Source: Stenopsyche tienmushanensis (Eukaryota > Arthropoda > Insecta > Trichoptera > Stenopsychidae). Taken from it: a DNA stretch of 64,000 bases. The translations under genes and the position numbers were made by a program. The notes beneath the pieces were generated by a model. It searched no databases. It was not told the origin of the DNA and saw only the letters and a program-made list of their open reading frames with translations. Position 1 is the stretch's first letter, and each line of letters starts with the position of its first letter. Positions 37,583-48,539 of the stretch are shown here, piece after piece. The DNA is taken from positions 868,001 through 932,000 of the forward strand of contig WACJ01000075.1 in assembly GCA_008973525.1 (NCBI GenBank), written 5' to 3'.

Positions 37583-40339
37583 CATGTTAATGAAGGCAAT
37601 GCAAAACGCTCGACGACGTCGAGGACGTCTTCCGAGCGACAACGGAAATAAAATCAAGATCATTCACAAAAACTGCCACAAGGAGCGTAATTCGCTACTC
37701 GATTACGCACGCAGACTTCGTCCTCAATACGTTAAATCGTTAATCGCTACACAGTATAAATATTAAGACGTCTTAAATGCCAAAACACGCTGCGAACGCA
37801 ATAAATAACATTTAATGGTTTATCAGATGTGGATTTATTGCCGGTGCTAAATCGCATACGATATTTTTTCGTATGTGCATTCAGGCGCTGGTGAGTTAAT
37901 TACCATCGGCGCTAACACAATACGGTCTTATCCCATTCAATGTCATTTATTTCATCAATTATGGCGGTCGTTCGGATCAAACGCTCATAATTGAGTCGTG
38001 ACTCGCGCTGCGAGAATAAATACAACCACTTTTCATAATACATAAGTAATGCGTAATTAATGAAAGCCCCCATCGCACCGGATGATTTAGCGGCCGGCCT
38101 CTCTTCTATTTCATCGTGTATTTTGCTTGAATTATTAAAGAAAAGCACACAAGGGACGCGAACCGCCCGAAGGATTAGCTAGACTCGCAGGGATTATATT
38201 TATCGCCTATAAAACCCGATCTGTGTACACCTGCCCATTCGTCTAATTAATACTTTACTCAGACGCGGCTCTTCGGAGACCCGATCGTGAAATCCTACGC
38301 TGAGATTTAAATATTTTACCATGTATTATCAAGCGACGCCCAAATTTAGCATTGTAAACGAATATTCAAGCCTACGTATGAGAATTTCCAAATGTTTGGC
38401 GATCTACAAAAATTGGCAAGTAAAATGTTTAAAAACCAAAAGTTGCATGCATTATCAAATTGATTTGATTGATCATTAATCTTCTAGTATGGTCCAAATA
38501 AGAATTGGCAAGCAATATTAATGTAATTTTGAAAAAATAGATTCCAGATGAAACAACAGCGACCTAACGCATATTTTCCAAAAGGGGTCAAAAGAAAAAG
38601 TCTACAGATGTGAGAAAACCATTCCATTCTTAATAAGAGCAATAAACTAGCCCACATGGCGCAGAAAAACGCATAGTGAGGCGTGCCTTTATGCAGCTTT
38701 TACTTCCTAAAGTGTAGATTGCTCTTAGGGGAATCTGTTTCGAGTCACTGACTTAAATAAGAAAACTACAGAGCTTCCGAGACACCTGACGGAAAATAAC
38801 TCGCTTTTATCAGTGGAAGATCAGTGGTCGATGTAAGAGGGGAGAATATAGAAGAATGGGCTCCCACATTAAAATTACATCCGTCAGTTATGTTGTTAAT
38901 AGCTGCGTCTCGCATGGCATATCAACAAAAAATAGATTATATTAAAAAAAAAGTTATAACTCATAAAAAATATTATAATCGATTAATGACGGAGGCAATA
39001 GATGTGGAAATATGTAAAACACAGTTGTGGTTGTCGAGAAGAGGGAGAGCAGGTGACAAGATCAAACCCTAAGTCGAGTTTCACCCCTATAAATCCGTTT
39101 ATAAAGTCAGACAATGGAATCGTTCATTGTGCACTGGAGAGGGGTAAATATTCGGACGCGTGAACAAAATCAAACTGTCCATACAATTTATCAAAATAAT
39201 TCGGTCGACATAAATATTTGTTCAATTACGAAAGACGTCCTCGAATATATCATTATTGTACGACCCGGATCGGTTTATAAAATTTAATATTAATGAAGAT
39301 GATCGTCGAGGGAGATTGGGCTAAATGGGTTGGGGTGTTCCCCACCGTCTGAATTCCGCAAAACAATATCTCAAGCGTGAGCCGCCACCCGGGATTTTAT
39401 ACGCTCTAAAAATGAACACTCTTATAAAAGAAACATAATAAGAATCTCCGATTTGAAAATATTAAATGGTAGCGTGGCTGGCGGATAAAATATAGACGAT
39501 TATTAAATAAAACGCTCAATTAATTTGCAATAATCACGCCGTAGATACATTGTTAGCCAGGTAAAAACACGCATAAATCAGTCAAGAAAACAATACTTCC
39601 CCGTAATTTTATGCAAATATATGCGACACGCTCCGAGCGTTCGGTCATAAATCGATTTTTTTATTGAAGAGAATTGACAAATAATTAAGAAGAATGCGTA
39701 AATAAAATGCAAATATGGCAATTGAAAAGGCGCCAGGGCGCTTTTTCGAGCGTTCAAAGTTAAGCCTCGCGAGTGGAAAGGGGGTGGTGAAAAAATCGGC
39801 CATTCGAAATGAATTGAAAAAAAGGGCTCAGAATGAAAAAAGTGGATTTATTTCCACGCGATTAATAAGCGCCCGCTGAAGGCCCTACTATCATCCCCTT
39901 TAATTATATTTCCGACTTTCGACAAGATTGAAGATTTACGCAACGCACGATTCATAATCGTGTGTCAACGTATGGCTTAAATACACAATCGTGAATCATT
40001 CCTTCGACGCCCTGCACGAATTTTCCCACGTAATAAATTCCCTAATTAGTTTCGTTTTTTTTCGTACGGAACGCATTAATTATGTGGGCGATGATCTTTT
40101 GGAAGTGCTAATGTTGTTCGAGTGTATTGCAACATTTCGACGGCGCGAAAACGATCGAACCATTGAGAAAATTCGCGCGTGTGAACTTGTGACTTTTCTT
40201 AATTGAGCGCCGCTTTTTTTTCAAATGAAAATGTGGGTATTTATGCGATTTTAATTGCGGAAAATTTATTTGCTCAAGTTTATCAAAGTACACGGAGACT
40301 CTGTGAAGACTTTGTATAAATGGTTCCCACCGCGTCGGA
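37583..40339. other. Intronic sequence, nothing recognised
   Basis: A short GC-richer patch at 37590-37720 and AT-rich sequence otherwise. The frame at 38824-39072 shows no motif. Confidence 0.4.
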
Positions 40340-41100
40340 GAAGTGAAAAGTGGGATTCGCGAGGGGGCTCGAGAGGGACGAGCGCCGCGCGCCCGAGCAA
40401 GGGCGAGAAGGACGCGAAGAGGCCCGCGGATCAATACGGCAGACGGTCCGGGAGCCGCGGGGGGGGCGTGGGGGCCCCAGCTGCCTCCCCGCCCTTGCCG
40501 CCGCCTCGGCCGCCCCCCCGACCGCCCCCCGACGTCCCGCCGCCCCGCCGCCCGCCCTCCGCCTTTTACTACTGTGTGATTGTAGTATGATCCGGGCTCG
40601 TGGGATGCGGCAGCCGAATTCACACGATCCACCCGCCGCCCGCTCAGGAATTTATATCGACGCACATCCCGGGACCTTCGACACCCCGCCGAGAGTGTGT
40701 CGTCTCTAATTAAAAATATGTCTCGTAATGCGCGCATAAAAATGAAAACGCAGTCGTCGCGTCCCCGTTCGGAATTCAATTACGGAGAGCCGAAAGAGAA
40801 ACATTTTTCTCGAGACAGACGAAACTTCGCTCGGCGCAAAAAACGTGGGTTTCAATTGAACAAACAGAACGGCAATACAAAAACACATTACCTCCGAATA
40901 AGCTCTTTATATCATATTTCCACACGAGCGGCCAAATAAATAAAACGCGACAAGATGAAAAACAACGGCAAAAAAAGGGGGACAAATAAAAGGGATCCGA
41001 CGGTCGAAAACTTGTTCGCCTCTCTACTCGGCGGGGGGACCGGTCGGGATCCGACGACGGGGTTCGGGCGGGGGACGGAATAAATAAAGAATTATGCGGA
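40340..41100. promoter_or_regulatory. CpG/GC-rich island, possible alternative promoter or first exon
   Basis: The most GC-rich stretch of the window; 40430-40565 is almost pure G/C with runs of C and CCG. It is open in several frames on both strands (a proline-rich plus frame, and a 223-codon minus frame from 40779 to 40108), which is what G/C-rich sequence gives by chance because stop codons are AT-rich. TATAAA words occur at both sides: plus strand 40315-40320 just upstream of the island, and minus strand 40656-40651 inside it. GC-rich islands of this kind in insect genomes often mark promoters or 5-prime untranslated exons of developmental genes. An internal sbb promoter (minus) or a divergent transcript are both possible; no splice donor was convincingly tied to it. 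Confidence 0.35.
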
Positions 41101-42623
41101 ACGGAATAGGAATATCGGGGTTAAAAAGATATTACCGAAGTTCGGTGCGAAATCTTTTCAGTCGAGCGGAAATCGGCGCAGGACTCGCGTAATAAACAGC
41201 GCCAGAGAGGATCGTCGGGGCAACGTCTCTGGCAACTTCTAATGACTACTTTCGAAGGACCTCCTCGAGGTGCCGTTCGTTGTTTTTGCATACTGACCTT
41301 TCCGCGCAGAAAGTATTCAGTACGCTCCTGCGCCGGGTTCGTCTGAATCGCACGCCAGAGTTTCTTTATCATCATAAGTGTCCTCTCTCTGTCTCTAGAT
41401 CATAATCTTTTTCAGTATGCTCTCTGATCGCATTTTCAATGCTGAAAATGAAATAGGTTCTCATGAACGGTGCAGCGACGCCCTCCTCGTTCGACGGACA
41501 GAATCCCACTAAGTTTGTTCTTCGGCACGAGGAGCCCCCTCCGCTCATCCGGCGGCGTCACGTGCGCCCTTCCGATACGTGCACGAACTGCCAGATCATA
41601 TTTATCACCGCTCATCAATTTTTAACCCTCATTATTTCACTAAATAACCCCCCAACGATACAACCTCGTCGACTTCGAGACATTCGCGGACAACAAATTT
41701 GTTTCGATTGCGAGATCTCGCGCATCGACAAAACATGCATAGCTCCACAGCCGCCAGTCGATATCCGGCTATCAAAAGATGCACGCGCGCTGCGTTAAAA
41801 ATACGCGCAGCAGTCAGAGTGCTTCGATAAATATCGAATTCATTTGAATATCTCTTTCGGGAATGCGTTCCTACAGAATGCGTGTACGCTTCGTGGCAAT
41901 GTAATAATATTTACGCACCGCCGGTTCATATTTATGACGCTTCATTCATAACAGTGCTTCTCAAGCGAACGAGCCAGGAGACATCGGGCACTCTTCGACT
42001 TTTATGGGTCGACAACCAAGAACTGGCTATTTTTAACCGTTTAACTGCCACAGACATAGCAGTTTGAAACATGCATGTTGAATTCGAGATGGTCTAGTAT
42101 TAATATTCCCACAACAACGCATATCAACGAATCGAGCAATTTAATACCATTAATGAGACGCTTCATAAGAACAATTTATTTTTTTTGCGTTCGTATGCAT
42201 TACAATTGTGTACGTTAGTACTTGACGACCTCAGATAAATCTGTAAAAAACGTGTTGACTGAATAAGAGAAACAACGCAGCAAAAAGGGTTCAAAGATCG
42301 AGAATCGAAAATACTTTTTACATTTGTTAAAATAACCTTGACATTGGCATTAGTTTAAAATGGCGAAAAAAAAATAACAATAGGAATAATGAAAATACAA
42401 TATTTAATGAATCAAAAAGAGGAGAAAGAATAACAATTATAAACAGACTAAGGCACTTATTATTACAAAAAATAAACTAAGAGACGACCACGCTATTATT
42501 TTATTTGACTTAACAGAGTCCGTGGATACATTGCAACAACGCGTTTACATTATTATTGAACTACGAGAGATCTTTTATTTTCCCGCAAAATTTTGTTTAG
42601 TGATGAAGCAGCTCATTTCACAA
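41101..42623. other. Non-coding sequence flanking the GC island
   Basis: Moderately GC-rich until about 41800 with a CTCTCTCTGTCTCT (GAGA-type) tract at 41383-41396, then AT-rich. The 111-codon frame at 41463-41798 has no recognised domain. Confidence 0.4.
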
Positions 42624-43129
42624 TTAACCCTAACGGACCGAAAATCGTGAGACAGAGACGGATATCTTGCGTCTCACCATACACTGTGCATCGATGGCAA
42701 AATCGTGCCGTAAAGGTACCCCTACACGTTTAAACATTCTCAATATATTTTTATCGAAATCGGATCAACCATTCAACAAAGATAAGTTGACTTTCGTTCG
42801 TGTTGTCTTGAGAGCAGGCGTTTGTTTTGATAAGATACTCGCATCATTTTTATCGTTGACCAATTTTGTTATTTACCCCTTGACTGTTCTTGAGTGGCGT
42901 CATTAGCCGAGTATCACCACTCCTTTGCAAAATCTACTACTTCAGAAGTAAACTGGTAGGCTTGCACGATAACTCTGTTATTGTTCATTATCAAGCTTGC
43001 TACACGTTGCGGTGGAGCTGACACAAAAGTGGATTTACATTTAAACATAGCGTATATGTTCTCCGATTTAAAAGTGTTAAAGAAAATTACTTCTGAGCTT
43101 CCAAAATCGAATGAATTATGCTAATGAAC
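42624..43129 (+). repeat. 506-bp unclassified repeat, copy 1
   Basis: Matches 51925-52430 in opposite orientation along its whole length with scattered substitutions. Landmarks shared by both are GGACCGAAAATCGTGAGACA, GTGCCGTAAAGGTACCCCTA, CTTCAGAAGTAAACTGGTAG and TGGATTTACATTT. This copy carries an extra 19 bases (about 43008-43026, around GTTGCGGTGGAGCTGAC) that copy 2 lacks, and lacks about 20 bases near 42765 that copy 2 has. Just to its left, 42575-42625 could read ILFSDEAAHFTIN, which resembles the DE motif of mariner/Tc1 transposases, but that part is not shared with copy 2. No terminal inverted repeats or target duplications were found. Confidence 0.8.
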
Positions 43130-44007
43130 GAGAAATGTTATCTTCTAAATTCTTTAAAACAAAATACTAACGACTATTTTAATCATTGACGGACGTTCTC
43201 ACGGACAAAATTGCAGATAAACAATCATGTAACGGAGGCAATCTCTATTTAATTTTCTTCCAGGATTAAATAATTTCATATACAAGAAGTAAGATATGAT
43301 AATTGTATTTTTTTTATGTAGGAGGGAGTCTAGACGAAGGTGGGTGGCAATATTATCATCATCAAGGTAAACCTGGATTTATTAACGGGGTGATTTTTTT
43401 TCTCACAATCTGAATTTTAACATAATACACTATGACAACATCTTGTCTAAAAATGCCAATATCTTAAAGCATTTATACATAGTATAACAAAAAGTATGAT
43501 TGAATTCACGATAATTTTATCCGCATTGCTACATCGATATATGAACCTCTTGCTTTTATCTCAAGTGCATATATTTACAGCGCGATTGTGTACATAGTAT
43601 TGTTTGTTATGCTTCACCGAAACCTCATTAAATTGGCAACGGCTAAAATGTGTTCCTTTCAATGCAGATCGACCCCTCCGACAAAGGAATAATCAATCAA
43701 TTCTTTTTTTGCGAACGATGAAAAGAAAAACTGCGGGGATGGAAGGAAAGAAAATATTATCGTTGGAAATCCATTGTTCAAATATCTATCAGGCTTCGAT
43801 CCGTAGCGAAAAAAGTGATTCCCGAGGCGAAGCGATATCTGACTCCAGAGCAAATAAATCAAAAGAGTGGGAACGTTCCCCGACGAAAATGTGGCGACAA
43901 ATTCTGGAAATACAACCGACTACTATTTCGTGAAAATATCACAAATGTAAATATATCGAATAACAGAGCGCACGATACGCACACGCTATTGACGTATTTG
44001 TTTAGCG
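43130..44007. other. Intronic sequence, nothing recognised
   Basis: AT-rich, becoming GC-richer towards 43650-44000. The 109-codon frame at 43604-43933 and the frame opposite it show no domain. Confidence 0.4.
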
Positions 44008-44070
44008 CGCACGTACGATTCGAACTTACGACCGGTGAGTTCATACACCCCGTGCATTAGTGACTTTTCA
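44008..44070 (-). repeat. tRNA-derived (SINE head-like) fragment
   Basis: Read on the minus strand: a D-arm-like GTCACTAATGCACGGGG, an arm GGTG...CACC, then a T-arm GTAAG-TTCGAAT-CGTAC with four of five pairs and a B-box-like core. No matching acceptor stem is seen at the 5-prime side, so this is not a working tRNA. It is best read as the head of a decayed tRNA-derived SINE or a tRNA pseudogene. Confidence 0.35.
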
Positions 44071-47000
44071 AGTTTCCCCTTAATTAAGTGCCGTTAAACA
44101 CTCGGTATTTAGCATGGAAAAAATCAATTACGGAGCGCCTCCAGTGCCCATTGTAATCGAAAAGCCATTGTAGCGCAATTACAGCCGGCTACAACAATGG
44201 CGCGCACTTTCGACGCGAACTGTGTGTTCATAACACTCAAACTTGCCGGCAGATTTTAATTCGAACCTGATATTTAAATGAAATTAAATCGGGAAGACGA
44301 GAGTGCTCAAAAGTTAACCGAGTAATTATATCCAACGAGGCGAAAGATTTAGATTTCGAGGATCGCCACTCGCGCTTCGGCGAGGAGTTTTAGTTTCGCC
44401 ATTGTACGCTTTTAATATATTTTTTATTACCATTTTAGAAGCACACAACTGCGATAAGTCGTATTCGTAGAATGCTCTATTGCAAATTACATCAGGAATG
44501 TAACACAATAATCATCAAACTTAATGGACAAATGAAAGCATAGCGTACATAAAATCGGAGAGCTACATTATAGATAAACGGATTATAAAATGTTAAGGAC
44601 GTTCCGTGCTATTATAGCAATTACGGCTCTCGAATTGATGTAAAAATTAATACCATCATCAATTAATGCGGCATTACAACATTTTACACGAAGCAGCATT
44701 ACATCACAATTAGATTAGATCTTGATTAAGAGGCATTAAAATTGACATGGTTACCTATTTTCAAATTATTTTTTGCTTTAATTAACGCATCTTCATTCGA
44801 ATTTGGATCACAACAATTCCATGCAATTCGATGATCGACGAATAAAAATATAGGAAATGTTGATAAACAGGGATCCCTTTGTCATCTGAAGTATTCCCTC
44901 GAGCTTTCCTCCCCATGTCTGAGGTGTAAAAGGAAGTAAAACGCTTTGGGGTTTAGCGAAGATGACATCTCATTCTTATACGCCTTAAATGAAATCCCCC
45001 TCTTGAAAAGCTCGAATATTACTCAGATCTTCAAATATAAAAACCGAGCACTGAACGGACTTGATTTATCAGAAGCGACGGAAACTTCGTTTATGAAGAG
45101 AATTTGTATCGAAACTATATAAAACGATTATGTTTGCAAAGCTTAAACGGTACAAAATATTTAAATTAATTATTCTTCGCGAGCCTCGAAGATTAATTAA
45201 GAAACTTACATAAAAGCGAATAAATTATCGAACTGAATGGATGTTTCAATTATCCAAAGAAAACGTTTACACGTGCGAAGCGAGGCTTTATAAACAGGAA
45301 AATTTAAGTTAATTAAAGCAAAGAGGGAAAAAATTACACGAACGGAAAATCGGAAAAGGAGGTCGTCAAGGAAGCAAAAAACAAAAGGTCCGGACGCCAT
45401 TGTGCCCCCACAAAAGAAAACTCTTTGCAATATCTCGCGTTCCTCGATGAAAAGTATATTCTCTTAATTATTTCACCCGCAATGAAGGGAATTAGTGAAT
45501 TAGAAACAACGCTCTAAAAGCAAAATAATTTCTCAAATAGGGGAGGAAGAGACTTTCAAAAGAAAGACAAAAAATCTGCATTTAATCGCCGACTAAATTA
45601 ACATTGAATTTTACAAAATTTTAGGACGAACCTATGCCGATTTTAAAACTCGAACGACGTTTTCCATAATTGCCTCGCGCTGATCCCCAACGACAAATTA
45701 GTAAAGAATTAATGAGCAGAAATACCGGATAGGTCATGGTTCAAACGCGACATAAATTTGCATTCGATTAGCGACGATCATATGATTTTGAATAAGAGAG
45801 TATAAATAAACACGCATAAAAAAATCTATTATCGGACAGAAATATTACATCTCTATTGGGCGATAAAATATTTAAAAATTAGAATAAAAATCGCATTCAC
45901 GCAAACCGGTTGCGATGTGTAAGCACCGAAATTCATGAATAAATTCAACTTTCCTTCCTACCAATTCGGACGATTTCAATTAAGCATTCCCACGTGATGG
46001 AGGAGCGAATCGATTTATGCTCGTTTGAGATATCTCATTCGATTTACTGTCGCAGTGAATGAAATTTCTCGTTCATCGTTTCGATCCGCAGATCTCTGGA
46101 TTTGCATGCGTTCGACGATCTAATTTGTACGCGCATCGCTCGAAAACATTGACCCGGTTTAACCGCAATAAAGTTCGTGTTGTATGCAACTTGTGGCGTG
46201 GCACTTTGCTGATTGAACGCGGAGTAAAGCTAAAACGAAGCCGACAACTGGCGGAAGACATCTGCTTCGCGTTCAAGTATCGTGTTATTTGATCACGAAT
46301 GTGGTTTTTGAGTGTGCCACACACAAATTCATTCTGCGTGTTGGAATAGATCAAGTGGTGCAATATTTTAGATAAAAGATGAGAGCTTTAGGTTCTGTTC
46401 ATCATCAGATTTATATTGAAATATGTATACGCAAATAATTCATCCACCATTGCTACATTTTGCATCGATTTATTTTGACGAAATTTCGATTTTAACGTAA
46501 GTATTTATAAAAAGAGATTACTTTCTCTCGCATTTTATGAGTGGCAGCAATTGATGGTGATTCTCTGCTCCCGCGAGCAATATGTCGATGATTAATATAA
46601 ATCGAAAAAAAAATGTATTTATATACTTTTATTGCGTATATAATAAAAATATATAGGTGGTTAAATAATACAAGCATATTTTCAACGACGACGATTGAAA
46701 TTGATGTTGAATCCTGTTTGAAATAGATTTTAAAAGAAAAGCTATTCCTTAGAAGAGGAGGCAGATGTATCTCCTCCCTGGGAGGGTGGGGTGACCTCCT
46801 TTGTGTTTAACCTAGCCGAATAGGTGCATGCCTAGGTGTAACGATAAAATACGGCGCTTCTTTTGAAGCAGGCAACGTATAATAATAATAAAGCCAGCCG
46901 GGCGAGCTTTGTGTTGCCGGGATAACGTATTCAAACGGTCCCGAGTATCGAGGGCGCTCGCTCCCGAAAGGACTCAAGTGCCCGCGGGCAACGGGGCGCA

Positions 47001-47361
47001 TGAGTCGCTCCGTTCCTCGAACTGGATGGCGTTTACGCCCGAAAGCCCCGGACTCGTGTGAGGCTTACGCGGGATTATTTTGTTAAGTCCCGCACACGCG
47101 GCACATATAACCTTCCGAAAGCCGATACAGTAATCAGTTTACCCACAAAACGACATCATTTCACCGGATGACACGAACTATGCCGGACGAAGAATGGACC
47201 TACGAAAGATAACTTATACCTTCACTAATGCATAATTGATACTAAATGCACGAACGCTTCTCAAACCGATAACAAAAAATATGCCGATTGAGGTACATCT
47301 CAGTTAACGTATATGTCTTCAAATCAAGTGGATAGAAGATTGAAGCTCAGAGCGGAAAGTT
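44071..47361. other. Intronic sequence with two GC-richer patches
   Basis: No exon recognised. GC-richer at about 46080-46270 and 46790-47110; the second begins with a G/C-rich near-palindrome (GGAGGCAG...CTCCTCCCTGGGAGGG) at 46758-46790. Confidence 0.4.
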
Positions 47362-48539
47362 ATGAAAAAAATAAGAAATAAAGACGTTGAAGAGTGTATT
47401 TTTATATGGTTCATACAAAGAAAATCAACTAGACAACCAATACCTGGTCCATTATTGTGTGAAAAAGCAATATTTTCAATACAAAATTAAATGGAAATTC
47501 CACCTTCAAAGCAAGTTCAAACTGGCTTGAAAAATTCAAAGGACGACATGGTATCAGGGGACTTGAAATTCATGAGGAAAAGCTTTCTGCTGACATACCT
47601 TCAGCGAACACATTGAAGCTATTTGTGGAGAAGGAAGGATTCGACGAAAAGTTTATATACAGTGATGATGAGATCGGTTTAAATTGGAAAAAACTACCCA
47701 ACAAATCTATAGTATCAAGATATGAAAATACTTCATCTGGATACAAAACTAGTAAAGAACGCATCACTATAATGTAAATATCCAATGTCTCCCGGTTGAA
47801 TATGATCATCAGAAAAAAGCCTGGATTAATGTTTTTAAACGATGATATGAAAAACAGTTCATATAGATAAAAGAGGGAAAACATTATTATTACTATAAAA
47901 TGTTTAAACCAAATCGATGAAATGATTGCGGTAAAATTTCTTCCACCAAATGGCACGTTGGTAATACAACCGATGTATCGGGGTGTAATAGAAACATTCA
48001 AACATTTACATAGAAATCAGATAATTCGACGATTATTGCCAGCAGACGAAAATAATGAAGAAACTGTTATCAGCTTCCATGAAAAAATAAATTTAAAATA
48101 TCGTTGCTACATCGCAGCAGATGTGTTCACTTAGTTAGTAACTTCCAATAACGCGGTAGAACCTGATATAAGAGAAATTGTGGAAGCAATAGCACACATT
48201 TTTAAATCCGATGAACAGAGTAGTTAAATTGCGATGCAAAAATTCCTGGATTTTAAATTTTAAGTGATGAGGATATAATCAAAGAAATATCTGCCTCAGA
48301 AGAACAAGATCCAGAAGGCGATGAAGAGATTTGCGATGGAAGAGATATTGGTCCTACACATTCTGAAGCTTTTCAGTGTTTAGATAACGCCATGAAATGA
48401 CTTGAGAATCAAGAAGAATATTCACGATTTGGCAGCTTTTAAAATAAGAGTTAGCTTAACCGCCCTACCTCTTAGTTATTTCGATTATTCGAACTACTTT
48501 TATCTCCAATTAGTTCCGGATAATCGAGGTTCTACTGTA
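47362..48539 (+). pseudogene. Tigger/pogo transposase relic with right terminal repeat
   Basis: Plus-strand frames recover a Tigger protein in order. The CENP-B-type helix-turn-helix gives ECIFIWFIQRK...PIPGPLLCEKAI, 47390-47480. Then come SNWLEKFKGRHGIRGLEIHE (47515-47574), YSDDEIGLNWKKLP with the first catalytic Asp (47658-47700), IAVKFLPPNGTLVIQPM (47923-47975), and a C-terminal tail THSEAFQCLDNAMK (48358-48398). It has several frameshifts. The third catalytic Asp of the QPMDQG motif is Tyr (QPMYRG), the middle catalytic region is lost, and a TGA stands where Trp is expected after NAMK. The element ends at 48537 with CCGGATAATCGAGGTTCTACTG followed by TA, the known Tigger-type terminus. 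The matching left end and the first DNA-binding domain were not found. The copy is dead. Confidence 0.88.

Noticed and set aside
40255..40590. Plus-strand proline-rich open frame
   Set aside because: C-run translation; overlaps three other open frames with no homology signal.
40108..40779. 223-codon minus-strand open frame, the longest in the window
   Set aside because: It spans the near-pure G/C block where stops are rare in every frame; Arg/Gly/Pro low complexity, no domain, and similar open frames exist on the other strand.
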